Shown here: positions 1 to 10,499 of the stretch, piece by piece | Layout: each line of letters starts with the position of its first letter | How positions within the stretch are numbered: position 1 is the stretch's first letter | Assembly: GCA_036936605.1 (NCBI GenBank) | Contig: JAUPFV010000005.1 | Location: 149,669,195 to 149,733,194, forward strand | DNA from: Limnanthes douglasii subsp. nivea | Taxonomy: Eukaryota > Streptophyta > Magnoliopsida > Brassicales > Limnanthaceae | Reading direction: 5' to 3' | Length of the DNA: 64,000 nt | Position numbers and translations under genes: made by a program | Notes under the pieces: generated by a model | Seen by the model: only the letters and a program-made list of their open reading frames with translations | What the model was told of the DNA's origin: nothing | Databases searched by the model: none

Positions 1-240
1 CATGATAGCATCCATGAAGAGGATGCGGCCTAAGCAAAAATTTAAAGGCAAATAACTGGGTCAAGGTCCGACTAAGAAGAAAAAGCATAAGGAATTGGTG
101 GTTAGTTGATACTTTTACTACAAAGAAAAAGTCAATCTTAAAAGGGTACCCTCAGAAACACCGCGCTTACATGTTAAAAAAAGGTAGTCTCTAAATTTTG
201 GATATTTAAGAAAGTAATATTCTTTATGTAGGAAATAATA

Positions 241-715
241 CTTGGTGGATTGATTCGACTACAACAACTCATATATGTATTTCTTTGAAGTGTACGTCAA
301 TGAGCAAGATTTGAAGTGAGGATGAAAGATCCATTTTCACAGCAGACGAGAGCTCATTCCATATATTGGAAATTTGTTATATATATATTTAGAACTTTCT
401 ACTGAACATTTTTTGTTATTAGAGAATGTAATAATTGTTTCCAATTTTCGAAGGAACTTAATTTCCTTTCCGGTTTAAGAGTTGTATGAATATTCTTATC
501 TTATTGAACCAAAATATCTACTTCCATCTTTAAATGATATCATTTTCGGGCATATAAGTTTTATAAAGGAATATAATTTTTATTTATTAAATACTGTTAA
601 TAATCACAAAACTGCCATGAACACACAACGTATACAAAATGAAATTACTAAATTTGAAAACCTCTATAAGATGTGGCACAAACGGTAATGTCATATATCT
701 AAGGTTAGGATGGAC
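241..715 (+). pseudogene. copia GAG-pre-integrase segment
   Basis: Reading across frames gives a copia-like 'WWIDSTTTTHIC' stretch near 245-285, which resembles the region where copia protease and the pre-integrase domain meet. The 482-688 reading frame ends in LYKMWHKR and is followed by a frame reading CHISKVRMDKLV. That is the usual 'LWHxRLGHIS' zinc-binding entry to copia integrase. Stops interrupt it; it is not functional. Confidence 0.7.
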
Positions 716-826
716 AAACTTGTAGTTGAAGGTTTATTGGTTCCCAAATATAACTCTTATTTTGGTATATATATCAAGTGTATCAAATAGAAACAAACCA
801 AAACCAAAAGGGTACGAGTATATAAA

Positions 827-1290
827 GTGTCTGAAGTATTAGAATTGATACATACCAATATATGTGGACCATTTCCACAAGAAACATGGGACGGGCAGTG
901 GTATTGCATATCATTTATCGATGGTTTCTCTCAGTTTGGGCACCTTTATCTCGTTCATGAAAAGTATGAGGCCCTAGACAAGTCTAAAGATTTTAGAACC
1001 AAAGTTGAAAAAAAACTTGGTAAAAACATTAAAAGGGTTAAATCTGAGTGTGTTGGTAAATATAACGAATCAGGAGAACAACATAAAGTAATAATTGCAA
1101 AATACCAAAATGAGTTTGACATAGTCCCTCAATATACAATGTCGAGTTCATCCCGCATGAATGGTGTATCTGAGAGACATACATTAAAATGTATGGTTAT
1201 GAGTATGATAAGTAACTTATCTATACCATTATCTCTCTAGGGGGAAGCCATCCAATATGTCGTAACTGTAAGGACCTCATATGAGCTTTG
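827..1290 (+). pseudogene. copia integrase core remnant
   Basis: The frame contains HTNICGPFP (normally 'HTDVCGPF'), FIDGFSQFGHLYLV (normally 'FIDDYSRYGYVYL') and MNGVSERH (normally 'QNGVAERRN'). These are landmarks of the copia DDE integrase catalytic core. The second Asp of the FIDD landmark is Gly. The open stretch ends at a stop at 1238-1240, where copia proteins normally read W-x-EA; 'GEAIQYVV' follows directly, so this is probably a TGG-to-TAG change. Confidence 0.8.
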
Positions 1291-1839
1291 CAATAGACGT
1301 ATGCCCAAATTAAATATCTGTATATATGATGGTATTTAATTGAGGCGATACTTTACAAACCATAGGAAAATAATCTGGACCTAAAAATAGTTAGCTGATT
1401 CTTCATTGATTAATCATAATACATTAGAGGTTTGAGGAAAATTCTGTAGAGATTCATGAAGGTTTTAACAGATATACTTAGGAATCAGAAAATTGGGCTT
1501 TAATGCCAATCATTTATATCATCTTTAAGCAATGTAATGCTAAGAATAACATTAATGTTTCATTTGAGGATTTTAACTAGGATACAATTACAGTCTAGTT
1601 AGAACAAAAAGAACCTAAATGTAATCTTCCATAAGAAAATCAAAATGACATTGTTCATAAACATCAAACTCTATCTCCTCCAGAAGTCTAACAAAAGGTA
1701 AATACGTCATTGAGAAGGTTTACGAGAGAAGTAAATAATTATATACATCAAAATTTTATTGTATATCTTCAAGAACATGATGAGTTATATGCTGGAACTA
1801 TAGATGATCCTCATCCTACAAATATTCCATGAAAATCTC

Positions 1840-2340
1840 TAACTCTCGGAAGTGGATTGATGTTATGAAGGTCGAGTATAAATCAATGGAAATGAAATAT
1901 GGTATGAGAACTTGTCCTATTAGTTGAAGGGAAAAAGAAAATTAGTTGTAAGTGGGTTTACAAAACTAAACATAATTCCATGGATAATGTGGAAAAACAT
2001 AAAGTGCGTCTTGTAGCGAAAATTTATACTCATCGCAGAATGATTAATTTTAAAAAAACATTCTTTCCATAATTGATGAAAGATTCTTTTAGAACAATCA
2101 TGGAATTAGTTGCATATATTGATCTTGATTTTCATCAAATGGATATAAAGACGACGTTTCTCAATGGTTATATTGAGGAGATGATCTATATGGTGCAACT
2201 AGAACACTTTGTAGTAGGTAACTCAAAGAATCCGGTTTGCAAGTTTCAGAAATCTATTTGTGGGCTCAAACATGTAACATAAATTCTTTGAGGTGATAGT
2301 ATCTTTTGACTTTGGAATCACCTAGGTTGAGGATTGTATG
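1840..2340 (+). pseudogene. copia reverse transcriptase (RVT_2) remnant
   Basis: Pieces in several frames read WIDVMKVEYKSME, then CKWVYKTK, then VEKHKVRLVAK, then the open stretch 2073-2282. The last contains KDSFRTIMELVAYIDLDFH, QMDIKTTFLNGYIEE and KSICGLKH. These match the N-terminal half of copia RT ('LHQMDVKTAFLNG', 'SLYGLKQ'). The catalytic YVDD half is missing, so this is a truncated relic. Confidence 0.8.
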
Positions 2341-2544
2341 TGATGAGGAAAGAATAAATCAACTAGAAGACATTAGAAAGTTAATGGTATAATTTGACAT
2401 AAAGAAAGTCTTCTAAGAGTAATTGATAATTATGTAATACAAAATGACTTTTATAACAAATAACAAACTTGAGGATGGGACCATAATTAGTAATTTGTTT
2501 AGATATGTGGGATCCAACAAATGCACGATAAAAGCACCCCACCC

Positions 2545-4140
2545 CTATTCAAAAAACTTAAAGAACGCTAATTATATTAAAAATATCATACAACTACATA
2601 TACATCGAAGGTCCAAGAAATTTCGTAATCTAGTCCAAAGTTAATAAAAATAAAATTAGACTTTTTAGAGGCTTGGTTTATAAAATGAAAGGATGCGGCA
2701 AACCACTATCTTTACAGTGAAAATCATACTGTAAAATTTTGAATACTTATCGTCGTGATAACCAACTTAATACTGCGATGAATTTTAAAATTTATGAAAC
2801 ATGCATGTACCATTTTCGCAACGGTAGTCAATGACACTGCATCTAAAAAAACTTAACTTTTATACTTGAGTTATTACGGCTATAACCTTGTTCAATGATT
2901 GAATCCCGTAGTATTTAAAACTTATCTGAAAATCATAATTTCGTCTTCTTAAAGTCTGAAACTCAAATTGTAATATGTATTTTTTTGTAAAATCATCTAA
3001 ATCATGAATGGTTTGACATATATACTTACTTTTATCATCCAAAAATAACATCAAAACTCAAAACCCAATATGTGTATCATTTATTGAATTGAAATCAGAC
3101 ATATTTTAAACTTTATATTCAAAATTTAAAACTCTTGAAAACTCATTCTCAATGGGTATCTCTCATACCACTTATTAAAAATTTATTTTTCATCTTATAC
3201 TTAACATCTTTGGGGTTTGAATCGTCCTTAAATTTAGAAAAAAGTTAGAGGACAAAGCTATATTTTAAATTGTGATTATTTCAGTTATATTAAGAAGGTT
3301 GATATGTGGCTTTAAATATTCTAAGAATTTGTAACTTGATCTTTATATATGATTTGATTCCGAGGAACAATCAAAATATATATTTTTTTCCTTAATGTCT
3401 TAATGTTTCAATGTAAAAAAATATGAACACTTATTTTCAAAATATGAAAAGTATGATATTTTTCAATTCAAAATTAAAAAAATATTATAAATGAAGACAA
3501 AAACATCATTAAATTATCACTTTTAGAAATCCTAACTCGTATTGTGTTGTCCCAAAACTTATTTTTTTTCTCTAAATTATTTATTTACGAATTCAATTTC
3601 TCATAATATCCAAAATAAATGTAGTAATCCTCCACAATGCAAATTTTATCTATTAATCTAATAATAATAATTAATTATTTTATTCGACTAGTACCGAAAA
3701 TAATAAAATAAAATGATAAAATATGATACATATATAGTTTTATTTGATTAAAAAATTAAACATTCTTTTTTTATATAATTACTTAAACATTATATGAGAT
3801 AAAAATTCTACATCATCAACTGAGATTCATCCCGTCGTCTAACAAATTAAGATTATTAGTTTTAATAGTGTAAGAGGCAAAATTATATTAAAAACAATTT
3901 CGGTATAAAAAACAGCAAAATTTAAAGAACATATCTAACAAAGTTAACAATTAAAAAATAATTATAGCCAATTAATATTATCGTATCTAGTTTGATTAGT
4001 TTTAATTAACCGTATTTGATTAATAAAAATGTAATTTATCAGAATACTAAAATTGTTATACAACCCTAAAGGTTTCTAATTGAGTCATCCGAACAATGAT
4101 CACATTTTTATTCAGGGTATTTTATTGATATTTACAGCTT
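2545..4140. repeat. AT-rich dispersed repeat, copy 1
   Basis: This stretch aligns base for base, with scattered substitutions and small indels, to 56934-58796 in the same orientation. Shared landmarks include the start TATTCAAAAAACTTAAAGAA and the end ATTTTATTGATATTT. No convincing protein is encoded in either copy. It could be a non-autonomous element or a segmental duplication; I see no clear terminal inverted repeats. Copy 2 has an extra insertion of roughly 330 bp. Confidence 0.85.
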
Positions 4141-4454
4141 TAACTCAGACCTTCAAGGGCACTACATTGAAGTGGTACAATAGGATTCTAAGGGGATCTA
4201 TTACCAACTTTAGGGATTTTTACACAGCTTTCCTTCGACAGTTTATGGGAAACAAAGAGATGCGTGCAAATAAAGATACAATAATACAATATAAGCAAGT
4301 TGTGAGGGAGAAATTGAAGGATTATACGAAACATTTTGTGTTAACAAAAGCGAGATTGGATAATTGTGAAGTGGTAGTTGTTATGGTTGCATTTCGACAA
4401 GGGTTATTACCAAAAGAGTTGGCAAAAATAAAAATAAAAATGAGAGCATTAACT
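4138..4454 (+). pseudogene. Ty3/gypsy gag fragment, Tat-1-like
   Basis: The frame reads TLKWYNRI, TAFLRQFMGNKEMRANKDTI, LKDYTKHFVLTKARLDNC and AFRQGLLP. These match the retrotransposon gag (capsid) domain of the Tat-1 element in this window (KWYNRLPQG, FRANGDTI, RDYTKHFINAK, YRLGLLPGP). Both ends are lost. It starts where the repeat 2545-4140 stops and ends where a second, different gag begins. Confidence 0.8.
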
Positions 4455-4461
4455 TTTGGTT

Positions 4462-5050
4462 CATAACCTTAAAGTGGTATAATAGACTACCATGGGAATC
4501 AATCAAGAATTTTGACATGTTTTTGATGATATTCTGAAGGCAGTTTGGGAAAATAAAGAATTTAGGAATGGAGATACGATAATCCATTTATGGTAATATC
4601 CAAACGAATCATCAAAATATTATATCAACCATTTTATGAATACTAAAGATGGGTTAACAGATTGTTTTGAGCATGTGGCCATAACTTTACTTCGACAAGG
4701 GTTATTATCTGGAGAATTAGCTGTTTTAATGACTCGAAAAAAGAAAATAACGTGGGGTGACTTGTTAAACCAGCTCAAAAAGCAAATCTCTATTAAGGAA
4801 ACCAAGAGAGGCACCCTCATTAGTATAAACCTGCCCCTTCAGCCCATAACCTTCAAGCTAGTAACCATTCACAAGTGACGGTTATCAATTGTCCTACGGA
4901 CTCCAGGAAGGCTTCTTATAGGCCAAGACATAGCCAGTCTAATCAGGGTCAACAATCTAGGCCAAAATGAAATCAATGGGTCCAACATGGTTATTTTACA
5001 GATTTAATTGATAAGGCAAATAATGTCATGCAATTATTTCTAGAGAGTTC
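4462..5050 (+). pseudogene. Ty3/gypsy gag fragment, Tat-2-like
   Basis: Across frames the sequence reads LKWYNRLPW, then NTKDGLTDCFEHVAI, LRQGLLSGELAVLMTRKKK and WGDLLNQLKKQI, then NQWVQHGYFTDLIDKAN. It parallels the gag of the Tat-2 element at 48528-50015 (NTKNGLADCFEQVAIASLRQG, WEGLLNQVGKQI, ETWVQPEWFAELKE). Stops and frameshifts interrupt it. The subfamily differs from the fragment immediately to its left. Confidence 0.8.
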
Positions 5051-5374
5051 ATAAAAAAATAATGCATGTAGAAAAAACTACAAAAATAGGTACAAAATGT
5101 TGTAGAACTTTCTCGTGCTATATTGGTAAATACAAATAAGGTTTAAGAAGGTGTACATGCTAATCCCCTGCCAAAATATAGTTAAAACAGTTCAAACAAG
5201 TTAGAAAAGCGAGGTTCAAACAGGTGTTCAATCTCCTCACCCACAAGAAAAATCTAAAACAAATTCCCAAAAAGGAAAAATAAGGTACAAACAGTTGTAC
5301 AAGGTCCTCATCCACAAAAAATTACATTAGCAAGTTCCACCACAGAATAAAAAGGAGGTACCAACAGTTTTATA
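5041..5374. repeat. Local direct repeat, copy 1
   Basis: This sequence recurs at 6006-6338 with substitutions. Shared blocks include GAGGTTCAAACAGGTGTTCA and GTACAAACAGTTGTACAAGG. In one frame it reads like a degenerate 'VQT-VQ-PHPQ' low-complexity peptide, so it may be decayed coding DNA. No family was recognised. Confidence 0.8.
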
Positions 5375-6005
5375 AGCTCATCAGCAAGTTGCTACAGGAA
5401 AGAGGATTATTTTCCAATATATATTACCCGCTAACATATGATAAACAAATTGAAAACGTGGAATTTGATTGGCCAATAAAAAACTAAACAAAGAAACTAA
5501 TAATTGAGGAATACGTTTCTTCTTAGGTGTTCCAAGCTAGGTGAAAGGATAATATAAGATTGATTTGAACTAGAATCTTCACCAAAAGTAGTTAAATTGA
5601 ATGCTTAATAGATTTCAAATTGTGAACTAAGAGCACAAAAAAGAAATCGCGAACTAAGAATACTTAATAGATTTCAAATCAGATATATAGTTTTTTATTT
5701 GAGAATAAAATTATAGATAAAAAAATAGGAATTAATATGCGCGCAACAATGTTCTTTCTTGAAATGAACAAATCAAAGGGTTTAATTATGTTGATAATTC
5801 CTCAACTTAGAGAATAATCGAGCAAGATCTTCTAATCAAGATAAAGAATATGTTCTGAAAATAGAAGAATCAGAAATGGATAGCTATTATTTATCAAAAG
5901 AACTAGTACTCCATATGTTCCACCCTTATTGGATAGTGGAACAAATACATAAACTAATTGATATAACAACTTCGAACAAGATAAATGAAACAAAAATCAT
6001 ATTTC
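5375..6005. other. Unassigned AT-rich spacer between the direct repeats
   Basis: No gene is visible. The first part (5375-5600) resembles 17361-17590, which lies just beyond the Tat-1 element. The sequence that Tat-1 interrupted therefore seems to be a second copy of this stretch, and the 5041-5600 segment was duplicated before Tat-1 inserted. Confidence 0.6.
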
Positions 6006-6338
6006 TAGAGATTTCATAAACAAGAATGCATGCAGAAAAAAGCCTAAAAAATAGTTTCAAAAAGTTGTAGAACTTTATCTTGCTATATTAGAAAGTAAAA
6101 AAAATTCAAGAAGGTGTACAAAGTAATCCCTTGCAAAAAAAAAGTAAAATAGTTCTAACATGTTAGAAAAATGAGGTTCAAACAGGTGTTCAATCTCCTC
6201 CCCCACAAGAAAAATCTATAACAAATTCACCAAAAAAGAAAAATAAGGTACAAACAGTTGTACAAGGTCCTCATCCACAACAAATATATTAGAAAGTTCC
6301 ACCACAAATTAAAAAGGAGGTACAAACAGTTTTACAAG
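6006..6338. repeat. Local direct repeat, copy 2 (interrupted by Tat-1)
   Basis: This is homologous to 5041-5374. It stops at the Tat-1 left end, and the same homology resumes at 17361 (ACAAGCTCCTCAGCAAATTG versus TATAAGCTCATCAGCAAGTT near 5368). Its last five bases, ACAAG (6334-6338), are repeated at 17361-17365 as the target site duplication. Confidence 0.8.
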
Positions 6339-6668
6339 TGATAAGGGAGTAATTGGCCGACCTTAGCAGGAAATGAGTCAATTGAAAATAAAAGAAAATA
6401 AATATACCTATTATTGTATTTATTATTTATTAGAGAGCAATTCGTAAACAAAGTATTTTGTAAAGGACTAAAGATGAAATAAAACAAGACCACCAAAGAC
6501 ATAATCGGGTCCACTCTTCCACACTATAAAAGGGAACTCATTATTCTTGGTAGGTGGGACAATTCATTATTATACTCTCTTTCTATTTTCGCTCTCTACA
6601 CTTTTAGCATTGGTCACATCAGGTCCAAGATCCAATAATATTCTCTCTTGTCATTTATTCTCTCATCA
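6339..6668 (+). repeat. Tat-1 5' LTR
   Basis: It starts TGATAAGGGAGTAATTGG and ends TTTATTCTCTCATCA. It matches 17039-17360 closely, with small indels near 6480 that make it 8 bp longer. It contains CACTATAAAAGGGAAC near 6522, a good TATA box, about 140 bp before the LTR end. Confidence 0.92.
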
Positions 6669-6688
6669 TTGGCACCGTCTGTGGGAAT
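6669..6688 (+). other. Tat-1 primer binding site
   Basis: TTGGCACCGTCTGTGGGAAT immediately follows the LTR end. This is the position and general form of a tRNA primer binding site in plant Ty3/gypsy elements (TGGCRCCG...). I did not assign the tRNA. Confidence 0.7.
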
Positions 6689-6743
6689 ACATGATACCAA
6701 AAAGGAATCTTTTTCTTTGAAAATCGCGATCTAATCCTAAAGA

Positions 6744-7795
6744 ATGAATGACGACGCAGTCGGAGAGAGGGTCGGGAGAGAAGTGGCCCGAGCCGTTTCG
6801 TTGTCTGAAGGCGAGGAAGCTCCGGGTCGGGACAAGCGATCGACCCTTATCACGACCAGGAGACAGCTGCTGGAGGACATTGCAAAGCTAAACGCTGAAA
6901 AAGAGTGGGCGCTAGATGATAAAAGAGCTCGGGAAAACAAAGAGAAATAACCAGTCATAGACAACCGCGGCGGGGGCTACCCGACTATGACCATCGTGTC
7001 GATGCCCGACCTGTTCGATATTATCGAGAGTCTCGCCTGGGGGACAAACATGATGGAAGAGCAGAACAGTACCCGAAAGATAACCAAGGGATCTCTGCTG
7101 ATTATACTTTAGATGATTCGTCGGGAAGGGAGTACCGGCGTAAGGAAAGGCTAAGCAAGCGCGCGCAGAAAAGCAAGACCCGACGAGATAGGGCACCCCG
7201 TTCTGACACTTCTAAATACAAAAAAGGGTAGTTCCGAGAAAATGACGCATGTGTCTTTCGAAAAAGAAATGCAAACAGGCCTAAGAGAGGAGCGGGTAGT
7301 TCTACTTCAAGTCCAATGGCAACCATCAAGCAGCCAGAACCAGGGATACCGGGTCAGTAGCCAGTTCATCAACCCATGAGATAAAAGTCTGTATGGGACT
7401 CAGACCGAGGGGCTTGGAGGTGGAGCGTTCAGATTCAGAATAAATTGGAGAGCTTCACCGTTGCCCGACGAAATATTATCGGGAGATCTCCCGAAGAGGT
7501 TTGATATTTCCAAATTGGAGAAGTACGACGGTAAGAGGGACCCAGATAATCACTTGGAAGCTTTCAAGAACTTTATGTTGAGCTTCGATAACGACGATAA
7601 GCTTTTGTGTCGGGCGTTTTCGATGACCTTCAGGGACCAGGCGTCAAAGTGGTACAACCGATTACCACAAGGTTGTATTAAAAACTTCGGGATGTTCTGG
7701 ACGATGTTCCGTCAGCACTTTGTCGGGAGCAAGAGTTTCCGAGCCAACGGAGATACAATCATGAACTGTAAGCAGAGGCTGGGAGAGAGCCTCAA
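6744..7795 (+). pseudogene. Tat-1 gag, 5' part (split by nested insertion)
   Basis: The N-terminal open piece 6744-6950 starts MNDDAVGERVGREVARAV and is charged and helical. The next 500 bp are broken by stops. From 7461 the frame is clean and encodes the capsid domain: PKRFDISKLEKYDGKRDPDN, HLEAFKNFM, KWYNRLPQGCIKNF, FVGSKSFRANGDTI. It is cut at 7795, within codons for ESL, by the chromovirus. The same protein resumes at 12003 with RDYTKHFINAK. Gag forms the virus-like particle. Confidence 0.85.
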
Positions 7796-8186
7796 TGATG
7801 CAGATAGTAATGATGCAGATAGTTTAGCGCTGGAATTTATGAAGACTGGCGATCACCCGAAGAATGCGGTGAATTGACAGTTTGGAGCTCCGGTGTCTGA
7901 TTTTGACCCACATCACCCTGTTTCGAAGGAAACAACGTCACGAACACAAGTCACGAGCTTTGCTCGTGAGCTATGGGCCTTTTTGGGCCTTTGGGCTCAT
8001 CTATCATCTTATTTTGCGTTTTTAATACTTTAGAATATTTTAGTAATTTTCATATTTTTGGTTTTAGGGTTTCACTTGAATCCTTATATAAACATATCTT
8101 CTATACATTGTTGAGGGAGTTGTTTTTATTAATAAAATTAGGGTTTTTATCCCTCTTTAGCTTCTCTTGCATTTCACTCTGAATCA
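7796..8186 (+). repeat. CRM-like element 5' LTR
   Basis: It matches 11627-12002. It is longer because a 15-bp unit, AATGATGCAGATAGT, is present twice at its start and once in the 3' LTR. It contains TATATAAA at 8095-8102 and a pyrimidine-rich 3' end. Confidence 0.9.
8095..8102 (+). promoter_or_regulatory. TATA box in CRM-like LTR
   Basis: TATATAAA lies about 90 bp before the LTR end, a plausible RNA polymerase II start region. The same octamer is at 11900-11907 in the 3' LTR. Confidence 0.6.
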
Positions 8187-8189
8187 TAG

Positions 8190-8203
8190 TGGTATCAAGC
8201 CGT
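8190..8203 (+). other. CRM-like element primer binding site (initiator Met tRNA type)
   Basis: TGGTATCAAGCCG lies 3 bp after the LTR end. TGGTATCA is the start of the standard site complementary to the initiator methionine tRNA 3' end. Confidence 0.75.
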
Positions 8204-8204
8204 T

Positions 8205-9172
8205 CTTCAATCAATTTACGGTGCTATGGCTGTGGCGAATTAGGGTATCGTCAGGTCAAGTGTCCAAATGCTGCAGGTGCTAGGGGTCTTTTCTCTCAGG
8301 AGGTGTTTGAACCGAATCATATTGTTCTTAATGGTCCTCCGAAATTTGATACCTACGATAATGTCTTGCCTGAAGCTGCGGAAGAAATTGTGACTGGCGA
8401 TGTTGGAGCAGTGCTGATGCTGCGTCGCACTTTCTTGTCTCCTCGCGTTCCTGACCAGAGTGACTGCCTGCAGAGTAACGTGTTCCAGTCGACTTGTACG
8501 ATCGGAGGGAAGGTGTGCACCTTCATCATTGATGCTGGCAGCTGCGAGAATGTCGTCTCCGAGATAGCGGTTTCGAAGCTCGGGTTGAAGGCAGAATCGC
8601 ACTCCAAGCCTTACAAGCTCGCCTGGCTAAGTAAAGGTACTAATATCACTGTATCTAAGCGCGTGCTTGTTTCTTTTTCTGTGGGGCAAACATACCTGGA
8701 TGAAGTGTTTTGTGATATTGTACCTATGGATGCTTGTCATCTCCGGCTTGGCCGTCCTTGGCAGTATGATCTGTCTGTTGTGCATGATGGGCGTGCAAAT
8801 ACCTACTCATTCCTCTTTTGGGGAAAAAAGGTCGTTCTTATGCCAGCAAAGCCTCGACCCCTAAGCATTCACTCTACTCCTTCCACATCGACTTTGCTGT
8901 CCCGTGCTTCTTTTCAGACAGCCATGGAAGAGGCTGGTGTGGTTTTCCTATTGTTCTGTGATCCTGTTGTGCCTAATTCCCATGCGGACCATAGCCCTGT
9001 CATTCAGTCTCTTTTGCAGGAGTTTGCAGATGTGTTTCCGGCGGATTTGCCACCCGAGTTACCTCCTCTGAGGGATATTCAACATCAGATCGACCTGGTC
9101 CCTGGTGCTGCTCTCCCAAATCAACCTCACTATCGAATGAGCCCGAAGGAGCATGCAGAATTACGACGATAG
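8205..9172 (+). pseudogene. CRM-like gag-pol: zinc knuckle and aspartic protease
   Basis: The open frame begins almost on the primer site. Its first recognisable motif is the CCHC zinc knuckle CYGCGELGYRQVKC, in which the usual His is Gln. The gag capsid domain that should precede it is absent. The protease follows: FQSTCTIGGKVCTFIIDAGS carries the active-site D-A-G-S (usual form DSGA/DTGS), and the second part ends LRLGRPWQYD. An RT linker with the typical FPADLPPELPPLRDIQHQID follows. A TAG at 9170-9172 replaces what is usually Gln in RRQVEDLL. Confidence 0.85.
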
Positions 9173-10330
9173 GTGGAGGATTTGTTGGATAAGAGACATA
9201 TTCGGGAAAGTCTCAGCCCTTGTGCAGTCCCGGCATTACTGACACCGAAGAAGGATGGTTCTTAGCGTATGTGTGTGGACAGCCGAGCTAGCAACAAGAT
9301 CACTGTTCGCTACAGTTTTCCTATACCTCGCCTGGATGATCTGTTAGACCAGTTGGGTGGTGCTTATGTGTTCAGCAAGCTTGTGGATACCATCAGATTC
9401 GGATTCGTCCTGGTGATGAGTGGAAGACGGCGTTTAAGACGTGTGAGGGTTTGTTTGAGTGGATGGTGATGCCGTTTGGTCTGTCCAACGCGCCTAGCAT
9501 GTTCATGCGTATCATGAATCAGGCATTGAGGCCTTTCATCGGTAAATTTGTTGTTGTTTACTTCGATGATATTCTGATCTATACTTCTAACCATTCTGTG
9601 CATCTATCCCATTTACGCGAGGTGTTATTGGTGTTGCGTCGAGACAAGTTTTATGCTGCTACTGCCAAATGTTCGTTTATGTCCCCAACTGTCCAATTTT
9701 TGGGTTATATTGTCTCTGTTGAAGGGTTACGAGCTAATCCGAGCAAAGTTACTGCTGTGGACCAGTGGCCTCGACCTACTTCCATCACTGAGGTTCGTAG
9801 TTTACATGGTTTAGCATCGTTTATCGGCGTTTTATTCCCCATTTCAGCAGTATTATGGCCCCGATTACGGATTGCATGAAGGGCACAAAATTTGGTTGGT
9901 CTGAAGATGCTGATGCAGCATTTGTAGAAGTTAAACGACGTCTCACCACAGTGCCTATTCTGGTGCTGCCCGACTTTTCACAGCCATTCGAGCTTCATTG
10001 TGATGCGTCTAAATGTGGTATTGGGGCAGTTCTCTCCCAGTCAGGGCGTCCTGTGGCTTTCTTCAGTGAGAAATTGGCAAGTGCCAAGCTGCGATTTAGT
10101 ACTTATGATATTGAATTTTATGCGATAGTTCAGGCTATCAAGCATTGGCGTCATTACTTGTTTCAGCAGGAATTTGTGTTATATACTGATCATGATTCTT
10201 TGAAGTATCTTGGTAGTCAAGACAAAGTATCTCATAGACATGCTTCTTGGATAGCTTACTTGCAGCAGTTCACTTTTGTCATCAAGCACAAGGCCGGTAT
10301 TACGAATCGGGTTGATGATGCTTTGAGCCG
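9173..10330 (+). pseudogene. CRM-like reverse transcriptase and RNase H
   Basis: RT continues after the 9170 TAG. There is a second TAG near 9264 (usual GSWRMCVDSR), a small deletion near 9385 that removes residues of the usual FSKLDLxSGYHQI, and a one-base loss near 9819 (ASFYRRF becomes ASFIGV). The catalytic box [11 protein letters not shown] (around 9550-9580) is intact. RNase H starts near 9960 with FELHCDASKCGIGAVLSQ and includes FSTYDIEFYAIVQAIKHWRH and YTDHDSLKYL. The RNase H wording closely resembles CRM-type chromoviruses, from memory of the family. Confidence 0.85.
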
Positions 10331-10499
10331 ACGTCACACTCTGGTGACTGAGATGCGCGTTCAGGTTCCTGGCTTTGATTCTTTTGTTGACCTTTATGTT
10401 ACTGACTCATTCTTCTCTCGGGTTATTGAACTGATTCAGCAGGGGGAACATTCTGATTTTTTATTGGAGGATGGCTTTCTCTTTCGTGGCGTACAGCTG

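Larger units (their letters stand above)
1..2420 (+). mobile_element. Ty1/copia retrotransposon remnant (internal region)
   Basis: This is a degenerate copia pol. The domain order is GAG-pre-integrase, integrase, then RVT_2-type reverse transcriptase; integrase before RT is diagnostic for Ty1/copia. All parts are broken by stops and frameshifts. The 5' LTR lies outside the window, and I could not delimit a 3' LTR. Sequence after about 2340 no longer reads as RT, so the RT C-terminus and RNase H appear deleted. Confidence 0.85.
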
